10,392 nt of DNA from an uncultured Alphaproteobacteria bacterium. GTDB taxonomy: Bacteria > Pseudomonadota > Alphaproteobacteria > Rickettsiales > UBA1997. The stretch spans positions 1-10,392 of the forward strand of contig CAIOKL010000093.1 in the NCBI GenBank assembly GCA_903858915.1, in the 5' to 3' direction. This document shows, in pieces, positions 1-8,700 of this stretch (position 1 is the stretch's first letter; every line of letters starts with the position of its first letter). The notes below the pieces were generated by a model. The model was given only the letters and a program-made list of their open reading frames with translations, was not told where the DNA came from and did no database searches. The position numbers and the translations under genes were made by a program.

Positions 1-1
1 A

Positions 2-26
2 AGGGGAGAGCTATAGCCCGAAGCTT
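2..26 (+). repeat. Copy A of the short dispersed repeat, downstream of yejE
   Basis: AGGGGAGAG (2-10), CTATAG (11-16), CCCG (17-20) and AAGCTT (21-26) repeat, in inverted orientation, the blocks found at 1472-1498. The left end lies at the window edge, so the palindromic CTCCCTCG part seen beside copy B may continue outside the window. Confidence 0.6.
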
Positions 27-38
27 CTCCGAGTTTTT
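5..38 (+). terminator. Possible plus-strand terminator for a gene outside the window
   Basis: GGAGAGCT (5-12) pairs with AGCTTCTCC (22-30) with one bulged base. On the plus strand it is followed by GAG and a run of five T (34-38). This could terminate a plus-strand gene lying to the left of the window, convergent with yejE. It coincides with repeat copy A, so the structure may belong to the repeat instead. Confidence 0.3.
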
Positions 39-150
39 ATTATCCAATACCAAGTTAATTTAATTCTGATTCTTCTATAAAAAATATTTCTTTTGCATTT
101 GTGTTTAAAGGCTTAATCGGGGATTATATTAAATTGATGCTGAGGAATTT

Positions 151-214
151 TTGGCTTTGTGAGTCGCCTTCGAAATCAAAATGAAATTTTGATTTCGAAA
201 AGCGACGAAGCCAA
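151..214. repeat. Long imperfect hairpin downstream of yejE
   Basis: This 64-base inverted repeat has three paired blocks: TTGGCTT (151-157) with AAGCCAA (208-214); GTCGC (163-167) with GCGAC (202-206); and a perfect 14-bp block, 169-182 with 186-199 (TTCGAAATCAAAAT and its complement), closed by a 3-base loop. The blocks are separated by small bulges. Neither strand shows a U-tract next to it, so it is not a standard terminator. The form resembles a palindromic intergenic repeat unit, but membership of a known family cannot be shown from one copy. Confidence 0.7.
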
Positions 215-215
215 G

Positions 216-234
216 GCGACGCGGTCCCCGTCGC
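216..234. repeat. GC-rich inverted repeat
   Basis: GCGACG (216-221) and CGTCGC (229-234) pair around the 7-base loop CGGTCCC. It sits directly between two other inverted repeats and shares its GCGAC/GTCGC core with the neighbouring hairpin at 151-214. It is markedly GC-rich compared with its surroundings. Confidence 0.5.
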
Positions 235-236
235 GA

Positions 237-257
237 ATCTTTTTTGAAAAAAAAGAT
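237..257 (-). repeat. A/T stem-loop just after the yejE stop
   Basis: ATCTTTTTT (237-245) and AAAAAAGAT (249-257) are exact reverse complements around a 3-base loop, 16 bases after the yejE stop codon. The U-run lies inside the stem and is not followed by another, so it is at best a poor terminator. It may act as a 3' mRNA structure. Confidence 0.5.
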
Positions 258-273
258 GAAGCGTTTACCCGCA

Positions 274-1278
274 TTATTTTCGAGTATCAAATCCGTCGCG
301 CAAACCTTCGGCGATAAAAACTAAAATCGTTAAAATTAAAGTAATAATTACGAATCCAGAAATTCCCAGCCAATAGGCATTGATATTATTTTTACCTTGA
401 GCAAGAAGTTCGCCAAGAGACGGCGAGCCAACGGGCAAGCCTAACCCGAGAAAATCAAGAGCGGTTAAAGTTGTGATCGAGGACGCTAATAAAAATGGTA
501 AATTGGCGATAATTATCGGCGAAGCGTTCGGCAAAATTTGTTTTAGAATTATGCGAAAACTATTGGCGCCCAAGGCTTTGCTGGCTAGAATATAATCGAA
601 ATTCCGTAATCGCAAAAATTCTGCGCGAACATAAGAAACTACGCCGAGCCAGCTAAACATCAGCATCAAAATTAATAAAGTTGAAAAACTTGGCGCGATT
701 ATTGATGATAAAATTATCAATAAAAACATCACGGGCAAACTCGACCAAATTTCAATAAATCTTTGCAAAAATAAATCGATGCGCCCTCCAAAATAGCCCT
801 GCACCGCCCCTAAAAAAATGCCGATTAATAATGAAAAAAAACTTAAAATTAAGCCAAAAATTAACGAAATTCTAATGCCATAAATTATTCGCGATAAGAC
901 ATCGCGTCCTTGATCGTCAGTGCCGAGAAGGTTTGATTTTGTAGGTTGCGAAGGCGCTCGATCTTTAATCGAAAGATTAATTGTATCGAATGAAAATGGA
1001 ATTGGCGCAAAAATTATCCAACCATTTTTTTTAATTAAATTTTGCACCTCGGGATCAAGATAATCAGCGTTGGTCAGCAATTCGCCACCGAATTTTGTTT
1101 CGGGAATTTCTTGCAAAATCGGCACGAAAAATTGATTATCAAAGCTTACCAAAAGCGGTTTATCGTTGGCAATAATTTCGGCAAAAAAAGAAGTTATAAA
1201 TAAAAAACTAAAAATCATTAGTGAATAGTAGGCTCTCTTATTTTTCTTGAATTTAATTATAAATTCTTTGTTAAACAT
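274..1278 (-). CDS. yejE: ABC transporter permease YejE (peptide / microcin C importer family)
   Basis: This inner-membrane permease belongs to the OppC/DppC class. In E. coli, YejABEF imports peptides and the peptide-nucleotide antibiotic microcin C. The 334-residue length is close to E. coli YejE (341). Family signatures are strong: an N-terminal membrane segment (about 17-36) followed by AEIIANDKPLLVSFD; a long periplasmic stretch; GTDDQGRDVLSR at 119-130; five further hydrophobic helices between about 135 and 325; the EAA-type cytoplasmic loop that docks on the ATPase (ASKALGANSFRIILKQILP, 232-250); SSITTLTALDFLGLGLP near 266-282; GSPSLGELLAQGKNN near 284-298; and the C-terminus EGLRDGFDTRK. 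Its usual partners yejA, yejB and yejF are not beside it here: rpoC lies upstream and at least 273 non-coding bases lie downstream. No Shine-Dalgarno sequence precedes the ATG. The family is certain; the substrate is inferred. Confidence 0.93.
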   Translation of the reverse strand: MFNKEFIIKFKKNKRAYYSLMIFSFLFITSFFAEIIANDKPLLVSFDNQFFVPILQEIPETKFGGELLTNADYLDPEVQNLIKKNGWIIFAPIPFSFDTINLSIKDRAPSQPTKSNLLGTDDQGRDVLSRIIYGIRISLIFGLILSFFSLLIGIFLGAVQGYFGGRIDLFLQRFIEIWSSLPVMFLLIILSSIIAPSFSTLLILMLMFSWLGVVSYVRAEFLRLRNFDYILASKALGANSFRIILKQILPNASPIIIANLPFLLASSITTLTALDFLGLGLPVGSPSLGELLAQGKNNINAYWLGISGFVIITLILTILVFIAEGLRDGFDTRK

Positions 1279-1471
1279 AATTATTATTTATTTTTGTCGA
1301 TTGCTAATTTTGAATTATTTCTAGAAATTTATTTTTACTAAATTTTTAAATTAAGCAAAATATTTTTGGTTAATTCGTTTTTTAAATCGATTTTTTGCCA
1401 CTTTTTTGTGCGTCAAAATTATTTTCCCCTTCATTTCCAACGCAAATCTTAATTTTACGAAAATACTGGTC

Positions 1472-1498
1472 AAGCTTACGGGCTAATCACTCTCCCCT
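1472..1498 (-). repeat. Copy B of a short dispersed repeat, upstream of yejE
   Basis: Read on the minus strand the sequence is AGGGGAGAG, TGATTAG, CCCG, T, AAGCTT. The same blocks in the same order (AGGGGAGAG, CTATAG, CCCG, AAGCTT) occur on the plus strand at 2-26. The two copies therefore lie in opposite orientation on either side of yejE. They differ only by a changed middle block and one extra T. No protein or known element was recognised. Confidence 0.65.
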
Positions 1499-1506
1499 CG
1501 AGGGAG
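1492..1506. repeat. GC-rich REP-like palindrome at the edge of repeat copy B
   Basis: CTCCC (1492-1496) and GGGAG (1502-1506) pair around CTCGA. The alternative centred pairing CCCTCGAGGG spans 1495-1504. This is a short GC-rich hairpin in a very AT-rich spacer, adjoining repeat copy B, and looks like the palindromic head of a REP-type intergenic element. It has no U-tract next to it on either strand. Confidence 0.55.
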
Positions 1507-1526
1507 GAGCTACAAACTTTATCAAC

Positions 1527-1561
1527 AAAAAACCCTTCTCATTACTAGAATGAGAAGGGTT
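1527..1561 (-). terminator. Rho-independent terminator of rpoC
   Basis: The arms at 1531-1543 (AACCCTTCTCATT) and 1549-1561 are exact reverse complements, giving a 13-bp stem with a 5-base loop. In the minus-strand transcript the stem is followed at once by a run of six U (1532-1527, overlapping the end of the stem). On the plus strand the sequence after the stem lacks an equivalent U-run, so the terminator points one way. It lies 35 bases after the rpoC stop and marks the end of the rplL-rpoB-rpoC operon, separating it from yejE. Confidence 0.93.
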
Positions 1562-1596
1562 AAATGTATTCTTAAATTTTTTTAAAATTTATCGAA

Positions 1597-4500
1597 CTAT
1601 TTTTGTTCACTCGCCATTTTTCTAAATCTGCTCGCCATTAAGCCTGTTCCCGCAGGAATCAAGCGACCGACGATGATATTTTCTTTCAATCCGCGTAAAT
1701 TATCAACACGACCTTGCACCGCTGAATCAGTTAAAACTCGAGTCGTTTCTTGGAACGAAGCGGCCGAAATAAATGATTTAGTTTGCAATGAAGCTTTAGT
1801 GATTCCAAGCAATACTGGAGAGCATTCAGCTGGTTTCATTTTACTGTCGATCATTTTGATATTACCTTTTTCGAAAACATCGCGATCAACATATTCACCA
1901 GCTAATAGCGTAGTATCGCCAGAGTTAGTAACCTCAACGCGTTTCAACATCATTGAGATAATTACTTCGATATGTTTGTCGTCGATTTTCACGCCTTGCA
2001 TGCGATAAACTTTTTGAACTTCGTTTACCATGTAAGAAGTGAAGGCTTGCATGCCTTGAATTTTAAGAATGTCGTGCGGAACAAGATTTCCATCGATCAA
2101 AACATCGCCTCTTTTAACAGCGTCACCCTCACCTACGAATAAGTGTTTAGTTTTTGAAATGCTATATTCGATCGGCTCTTTTGAAGCATCATCGGGACGA
2201 ACAATGATACGGCGTTTAGTTTTGTAATCTTTACCGAATTCAATTTTACCATCGACTTCACTCATGATGGCGGCGTTCTTAGGTTTACGAGCTTCAAACA
2301 ACTCGGCAACTCTTGGAAGACCACCCGTGATATCACGAGTTTTCGAAGATTCTTTTGGAATTCTAGCGATTACATCGCCCGCTTTAACTTCGTCACCGTT
2401 TGATATACCAATGATTGTACCGATTGAAAGAGCATATTCTTTAAGAACATCTTTGCCGTCTTCGACTGAAAGTCGCGGTTTAAGATCTTGTTTTGAATAT
2501 TGCTTCCAATCCATAACTATCTTGGTTGAAACGCCCGTTGATTCTTCAATTTTTTCACGAAGCGAAACATTTTCAGATAAGTCATTATATTTTATCACAC
2601 CAGTTGCTTCAGCAATTACTGGAATGTTGTAAGGATCCCACTCAGCCAAGTGTTCGCCTTTTTTAATTTCGGAATTATGCTTATGATTAATAATGGCACC
2701 GTAAGGCAATTTATAACGATGTATCTCAGCTCCTTCTTTGTCAACCAAAGTGATTTCAGAATTTCTGGCGATTACTACAGTTTTACCATCACGATTAGTG
2801 ATTGCAGATTTTTCGCTAAACTTAACTTTACCATCAGAAATTGCAGAAATCGAAGATTGCTCTGCCCCCCTTTGCGCAGCACCACCAATGTGGAATGTTC
2901 TCATCGTTAACTGCGTTCCCGGTTCACCAATTGATTGGGCCGCGATAACGCCGACCGCTTCGCCGATGCTCACAATATTACCTGTCGCTAAATCACGACC
3001 ATAACATTTTACACAGACGCCGTCTTTGCTTTCGCATGTTAACACTGAACGAACGCGGAGAGATTTAATTCCCGCTTTATCGATTTCATCAGCCAAAGCT
3101 TCATCAATCATTTGACCAGCTTCAACAAGAACTCGTTTTCCATCAAGAGTTTTAATATCTTCAAGAGGAACGCGACCTAAGCAGTTTTCCGCAAGAGAAA
3201 CTATAGTTCTGCCATCATCAATAACTGGCTCGATTAAAAGACCGTTGTGGGTTCCGCAATCTTCTTCGATAACGATACAATCTTGAGAAACATCAACTAA
3301 ACGACGCGTTAAGTAACCAGAGTTAGCTGTTTTAAGCGCTGTATCCGCCAAACCTTTACGAGCACCGTGCGCTGAAATGAAATATTCCATAACGCTCAAG
3401 CCTTCTTTAAAGTTTGAAGTGATTGGGGTTTCGATAATTTCGCCCGATGGTTTCGCCATCAAACCACGCATACCAGCAACTTGTTTAATTTGGTTTTCAG
3501 AACCCCTCGCACCCGAATCAGCCATCATGAAAATTGAATTGGCCTTAGAAGGAATATCGAAGGAAGCTATATTTATCATCATCTCTTTAGAGATTTTGTT
3601 GGTACAACTCGTCCATTCATCGACAACTTTGTTATAACGCTCGCCCGCAGTTATCAAGCCTTCGCGATATTGCTTCTCGAGCTTTTTAACTTTATCAAAA
3701 GATTCAGCAATATGGAATTGTTTTTGCTTAGGAATGACCATGTCATCTTTGCCGATTGAAATACCCGCGATGCAAGCATTTTTAAATCCTAAAGCCATGA
3801 TTCTATCGCAAAACATTACAGTTTCTTTTTGTCCGCAATTACGATAAACAGTGTCAATAAGATTAGTGACGGCTTTTTTTGTCATAACTTTATTGACAAC
3901 TTCGAAGCTTCCTTTCATTGCGTTAGGCAATGAATTATAAACAGCAACTCTACCCGCCGTAGTTTCAATTCTAACTTTTTCTCTTTCGCCATTTGCATTT
4001 GGAACTATGTAGCGATAAAGAATTTTATCGTGCAAGGAAATAACTTCGCTATTTAAAGCATGCTCAAGCTCATATTCGTCAGAAATTGGATAAGCTTTTT
4101 TCGTAGAAAAATCTTTTCTCTCCATGGTTATGTAGTATAAACCAAGGATGATATCTTGAGAAGGAACGATAATTGGCTTACCATTCGCAGGACTCAAAAT
4201 GTTGTTAGTAGACATCATTAAAGCACGAGCTTCAACTTGAGCTTCAATCGACAAAGGAACATGCACGGCCATTTGGTCACCGTCAAAGTCGGCGTTAAAT
4301 GCCGAGCAAACCAATGGGTGAAGTTGAATAGCTTTACCTTCGGTTAAAACCGGTTCAAAAGCTTGAATACCAAGACGGTGAAGCGTTGGGGCGCGATTTA
4401 AAAGCACCGGATGTTCTTTAATTACTTCGTCAAGAATATCCCAAACTTCAGGTCTTTCCGATTCAACCATTTTTTTAGAAACTTTGATTGACGGAGATTT

Positions 4501-5697
4501 TCCGTATAATTCTAATTTGGAATAAATAAATGGTTTGAATAATTCTAATGCCATTTTTTTAGGCAAACCGCATTGGTGAAGTTTTAATTCTGGACCAACC
4601 ACAATTACGCTTCGACCTGAATAATCCACGCGTTTTCCGAGCAAGTTTTGACGGAAACGACCTTGTTTACCTTTTAGCATGTCGCTCAAAGATTTGAAAG
4701 GTTTTTTGTTTGAGTTTTTAACTACCGCGCCAGATCTACCGTTGTCAAGCAAAGCGTCAACCGACTCTTGCAACATTCTTTTTTCATTTTTAATAATGAT
4801 ATCAGGAGCGCCGAGTTCTAGAAGTCTTTTTAAGCGATTGTTACGATTAATTACACGACGATAAAGTTCGTTCAAATCAGAAGTGGCAAAACGACCGCCA
4901 TCAAGCATAACTAGTGGACGAATATCAGGTGGAATAACCGGCAAAACTGTCATAATCATATGCTCAGGTCGGTTATCGATCGACTCGATAAATTGCTCAA
5001 CTAATTTTAATCTTTTAATGGCTTTTTCTTTTTTCATTTCGGAAGTAACCACTGCAAGCTCTTCACGCAATTCTTTTTGCAATTTTTTCAAATCAAGTTT
5101 TTGCAAAATCTTCTGAACGGCTTCTGCGCCCATTTCGGCAACAAAACTACCATAACCATGTTCTTTTTGAAGTTTTTCATATTCTTCTTCGGTAATGATA
5201 TCACCTTCTTTGAGTGGCGTCATCAAGCTGTCGGTGATGATATAAGCTTCGAAATAAATAACTTTTTCAATTGATTTCAAAGTAACACCGAGCATTGTGC
5301 TAATTCTTGACGGAAGCGATTTTAAAAACCAAATATGCGCAATTGGCGCCGCCAATTCTATATGACCCATTCTTTCGCGACGAACTTTTGAAGAGGTAAC
5401 TTCAACTCCGCATTTTTCGCAAACTATACCTTTATATTTTATTCTTTTATATTTTCCGCATAAGCATTCATAATCCTTGATTGGACCGAAAATGCGCGCG
5501 CAAAATAAACCATCTCTTTCTGGTTTGAAAGTTCTGTAATTGATGGTTTCAGGTTTTGAAACCTCGCCAAAAGACCACGATCTGATTTTATCCGGATCGG
5601 CAATCGATATTTTTATAGCATTAAAGTCGAGTAAATCAACAGAGCTATTATTTGAAATACTTAAGAGACCATGAGAAGAAGTTCCTGCGAGTGTCAT
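1597..5697 (-). CDS. rpoC: DNA-directed RNA polymerase subunit beta'
   Basis: This is the largest RNA polymerase subunit and carries the catalytic magnesium. It has 1366 residues against 1407 in E. coli, mainly through a shorter C-terminal tail ending RKMASEQK. N-terminal zinc site: C78, C80, C93, C96. Active site: NADFDGDQM with D470, D472 and D474 holding magnesium. Second zinc site: C814, C888, C895, C898. Bridge-helix region: ISAHGARKGLADTALKTA. Trigger loop: AAQSIGEPGTQLTMRTFHIGG with M932, R933 and H936. It is followed by the SI3 insertion typical of proteobacteria, resuming at DITGGLPRVAELFEAR, and ends with the conserved ISAASFQETTRVLTDSAV and GLKENIIVGRLIPAGTG. The ATG is the only reasonable start: an in-frame TAA lies just upstream and the next Met is residue 110. 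No Shine-Dalgarno sequence is visible. The stop is TAG, followed 35 bases later by the operon terminator. The gene looks fully functional. Confidence 0.99.
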   Translation of the reverse strand: MTLAGTSSHGLLSISNNSSVDLLDFNAIKISIADPDKIRSWSFGEVSKPETINYRTFKPERDGLFCARIFGPIKDYECLCGKYKRIKYKGIVCEKCGVEVTSSKVRRERMGHIELAAPIAHIWFLKSLPSRISTMLGVTLKSIEKVIYFEAYIITDSLMTPLKEGDIITEEEYEKLQKEHGYGSFVAEMGAEAVQKILQKLDLKKLQKELREELAVVTSEMKKEKAIKRLKLVEQFIESIDNRPEHMIMTVLPVIPPDIRPLVMLDGGRFATSDLNELYRRVINRNNRLKRLLELGAPDIIIKNEKRMLQESVDALLDNGRSGAVVKNSNKKPFKSLSDMLKGKQGRFRQNLLGKRVDYSGRSVIVVGPELKLHQCGLPKKMALELFKPFIYSKLELYGKSPSIKVSKKMVESERPEVWDILDEVIKEHPVLLNRAPTLHRLGIQAFEPVLTEGKAIQLHPLVCSAFNADFDGDQMAVHVPLSIEAQVEARALMMSTNNILSPANGKPIIVPSQDIILGLYYITMERKDFSTKKAYPISDEYELEHALNSEVISLHDKILYRYIVPNANGEREKVRIETTAGRVAVYNSLPNAMKGSFEVVNKVMTKKAVTNLIDTVYRNCGQKETVMFCDRIMALGFKNACIAGISIGKDDMVIPKQKQFHIAESFDKVKKLEKQYREGLITAGERYNKVVDEWTSCTNKISKEMMINIASFDIPSKANSIFMMADSGARGSENQIKQVAGMRGLMAKPSGEIIETPITSNFKEGLSVMEYFISAHGARKGLADTALKTANSGYLTRRLVDVSQDCIVIEEDCGTHNGLLIEPVIDDGRTIVSLAENCLGRVPLEDIKTLDGKRVLVEAGQMIDEALADEIDKAGIKSLRVRSVLTCESKDGVCVKCYGRDLATGNIVSIGEAVGVIAAQSIGEPGTQLTMRTFHIGGAAQRGAEQSSISAISDGKVKFSEKSAITNRDGKTVVIARNSEITLVDKEGAEIHRYKLPYGAIINHKHNSEIKKGEHLAEWDPYNIPVIAEATGVIKYNDLSENVSLREKIEESTGVSTKIVMDWKQYSKQDLKPRLSVEDGKDVLKEYALSIGTIIGISNGDEVKAGDVIARIPKESSKTRDITGGLPRVAELFEARKPKNAAIMSEVDGKIEFGKDYKTKRRIIVRPDDASKEPIEYSISKTKHLFVGEGDAVKRGDVLIDGNLVPHDILKIQGMQAFTSYMVNEVQKVYRMQGVKIDDKHIEVIISMMLKRVEVTNSGDTTLLAGEYVDRDVFEKGNIKMIDSKMKPAECSPVLLGITKASLQTKSFISAASFQETTRVLTDSAVQGRVDNLRGLKENIIVGRLIPAGTGLMASRFRKMASEQK

Positions 5698-5738
5698 GAG
5701 TTTTAATTTAATTTAATAATTTAAAAATTCTTTGTAAA

Positions 5739-5770
5739 TTCTTGTAGCTTTTTTAAAAAAGCTACAAGAA
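5739..5770 (-). promoter_or_regulatory. Perfect 32-bp palindrome in the rpoB-rpoC spacer
   Basis: Bases 5739-5754 and 5755-5770 are exact reverse complements with no spacer: TTCTTGTAGCTTTTTT followed by AAAAAAGCTACAAGAA. It starts four bases after the rpoB TAA. As RNA it would fold into a hairpin of about 14 pairs with a minimal loop in the U6/A6 core. The bases that follow on the minus strand (TTTACAAAG) lack a U-tract, so it is not a standard terminator and most transcription should reach rpoC. The likely roles are RNA processing, mRNA stabilisation or translational insulation. The remaining spacer (5698-5738) is almost pure A/T with no recognisable signal. Confidence 0.75.
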
Positions 5771-5774
5771 ATAT

Positions 5775-8700
5775 TTATTCTTCAATAAGTTCAATATTTA
5801 ATCCAAGTGAACGAACTTCTTTAATCATAACATTAAATGATTCTGGAATGCTACAATTAAAGTTTTGATTTCCTTGAATTATTGATTCGTATATTTTAAT
5901 TCTTCCGACAACGTCATCGGATTTTACGGTAAGCATTTCTTGAAGAGTGTATGCAGCGCCATAAGCTTGCAACGCCCAACATTCCATTTCACCAAATCTT
6001 TGTCCACCAAAATGTGATTTACCACCTAGAGGCTGTTGAGTTATTAAACTGTAAGGTCCGATTGAACGAGCGTGAATCTTATCATCAACCAAGTGATGTA
6101 ATTTTAACATGTAAATATATCCGACCGTAACTTTACGATCAAATTTATCTCCAGTTTTTCCATCGCAAAGTTGAATTTGACCAGAGTTATCAACTTCCGC
6201 AAGGTCAAGTAATTTTGTGATATATTCTTCTTTTGCGCCTTCAAAAATTCCAGTAGCAAAAGGCACACCATTTCTTAGGCGATGCGCAAATTGCAACAAT
6301 TCATTTTCCGGCATTGCACTAATTTTTTTAACTTCATCTTCGGAAGAATATATTTGAAGTATAATTTGACGAACTTTTTTAACATATTCGGCTTTTTGAT
6401 TAGAAACTTCGTCAAGAAGTTTTCCAATTTTTTTACCAAGTTCTTTCGAAGCAAAACCAAGATGAGTTTCAAGAATTTGTCCGACATTCATACGCGATGG
6501 AACGCCAAGTGGGTTCAAGACTATATCTACTGGCTCACCATCTTCGGAATAAGGCATATCTTCAATCGGAGCGATTTTAGAAACAACACCTTTATTACCG
6601 TGACGACCCGCCATTTTATCACCGGGTTGAAGACGATATTTGGAAGCAATATAAACCTTAACGATTTTCAATATTCCTTGTCCAAGCTCATCTCCAGCTT
6701 TGATTCTGGCGATTTTTTCGTTATATTCTTTTTCAACTTCGGCAACTTGTTTAGAATTGACTTTAATCATTTTTTCAACTCTGTCCATCACCTTAGAATC
6801 TTCAACAACCAATTTGATTAATTGAGATTTTGAAAGAGAGTTTAAAGAGTCTTCATCAAGCTTGGTGCCAGATTTTATTTTGTCTATTGCAGATGAAACT
6901 TTATTGCCAGATAGAGTTTTTACTAGAGATTCTTTTAAAGAATTTTCTAAAAACTGCACTTGAAGATTTTTTCTTTTTGATAATTCTTCAATTTGTTGCA
7001 TTTCGATATAAATCGATCTCTCATCTTTTTCGATGCCTTTTCTTAAAAACACTCTGACATCAACAATAGTCCCACCTACTCCGGTAGGAACATATAGCGA
7101 AGAGTCTTTAACATCGACGGCTTTTTCACCAAAAATTACTTTTAATAATTTTTCTTCCGGAGTCATTGGAGATTCACTTTTTGGAGTAGTTTTTCCAACA
7201 AGAATGTCTCCCGGTTTAACTTCGGCGCCAATGTGAATAATGCCTTCTTCGTCTAATTTTGTAAGAATTTCTTCGCTAACATTTGGAATGTCGCGAGTAA
7301 TCTCTTCGGGCCCTAAGCGGGTATCACGAGCGACGACTTCCAATTCTTCAATGTGAATTGAAGTGAATGTGTCGTCGGACAAAAGTTTTTCAGAAATAAT
7401 AATTGAGTCTTCAAAATTATATCCGTTCCAAGGCATGAAAGCAACGCGGACATTTTTTCCGAGAGCGATTTCGCCATTGGCTATACTGTGGCCGTCACTT
7501 ATAATTTGACCTGCTTTAACATATTGACCAACTTCAACGGTTGGGCGTTGGTTAATGCAAGTATCTTGGTTAGTTCTGACATATTTTTTGAGATTGCAAA
7601 TATCGATTTTTGCAAAACCATCTTCGTCTAAATATTCAATGATGATTTTTGAAGAATCAACAAATTTGACTACTCCGTCATTTTTAGCGCGGACGGTTGC
7701 GCCAGAGTCTGTTGCAATAACAGCCTCCATTCCAGTTCCAACAAGTGGAGCATCAGGACGGAGCAATGGAACAGCTTGCCGTTGCATGTTCGAACCCATA
7801 AGGGCGCGGTTAGCATCGTCATTTTCAAGGAATGGAATTAGCGTTGTTGCAATTGAAACAATTTGTTTAGTTGAAACATCGATATAATCAATTTTATCAG
7901 GCGTCAACATGATAAATTCACCATTTTTTCGACAGCTAATTAAATCAGATTTAATTTCACCTTTTTCATCAACTTCAACATTTGAAGGAGCGATCGCAAA
8001 ATTGACTTCGCCCATTGCTGACAAATATTGAACTTCGCTTGTGATAACGCCATCAACAACTTTGCGGTAAGGAGTTTCGATAAATCCAAAATCATTAACT
8101 CGCGCATAAGTTGCCAAACTGTTAATCAAACCAATATTCTGACCTTCGGGAGTTTCAATTGGACAAATTCTTCCATAGTGAGTCGGATGAACATCTCGAA
8201 CTTCAAAGCCTGCTCTTTCACGAGTTAGACCGCCTGGTCCCAAAGCTGATAAACGGCGTTTGTGAGTAATATCGGACAACGGATTAGTTTGATCCATAAA
8301 TTGCGACAATTGGGAAGTCGCAAAGAAGTCTTTAATTGAAGTAATTAAAGGCTTAGAATTAATAATCGCTTGTGGCATTAAGGTATCAACATCAACCGAA
8401 TTAATTTTTTCGATAATTGATTTTTCAACCCTTGCCATACCAATGCGCATTTGATTTTCAACCAATTCACCAACCGCTCTTACGCGACGATTTGCAAGGT
8501 TATCAATGTCATCAGTTTTAAGATCATTATGTTTAATTTTGCTTAAAATTTTGATAGTTTGCTCAACATCTTTGCTTGTTAAAAATAAAGTTGCTGTAGA
8601 AATTTCAAGTCCAAGACGATGATTCATTTTCATTCTACCGACATCTGATAAATTATATCTAGTGTCATTGAAAAATAAATTATCAAAATAATTTTTAGCA

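Larger units (their letters stand above)
1279..1526. other. Non-coding region between the rpoC terminator and yejE
   Basis: These 248 bases carry no plausible gene on either strand. The part nearest yejE (1279-1400) is extremely AT-rich and should hold its promoter, but no -35/-10 pair stands out from the A/T background: a TTGCTT (about 1361-1366, minus strand) is not followed by a good TATAAT-like box at the usual spacing. The distal part is less AT-rich and holds repeat copy B and its palindrome. Confidence 0.6.

Noticed and set aside
137..184. 15-codon plus-strand mini-ORF (MLRNFWLCESPSKSK)
   Set aside because: It falls on the left arm of the hairpin at 151-214, is very short, and has no ribosome-binding site. 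Its codons are explained by the inverted repeat.
1..273. Possible small RNA or tRNA gene in the left non-coding region
   Set aside because: No cloverleaf, no TTCRANNC-type T-loop and no recognisable ncRNA signature were found; only the inverted repeats and copy A of the dispersed repeat can be supported.
2..1498. Insertion-sequence interpretation of the inverted repeat pair
   Set aside because: The enclosed gene is a transporter permease and not a transposase, no target-site duplication could be seen, and the left copy is cut by the window edge. A dispersed intergenic repeat is the simpler reading.
1673..3637. Several plus-strand open frames of 60-122 codons over rpoC
   Set aside because: All overlap strongly conserved rpoC sequence, overlap one another in different frames, and show no recognisable protein features.
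6282..6821. 179-codon plus-strand open frame antisense to rpoB
   Set aside because: It is an antisense frame of conserved rpoB codons. The translation is Phe/Asn/Ile-rich without domain character, the expected product of AT-rich antisense sequence.
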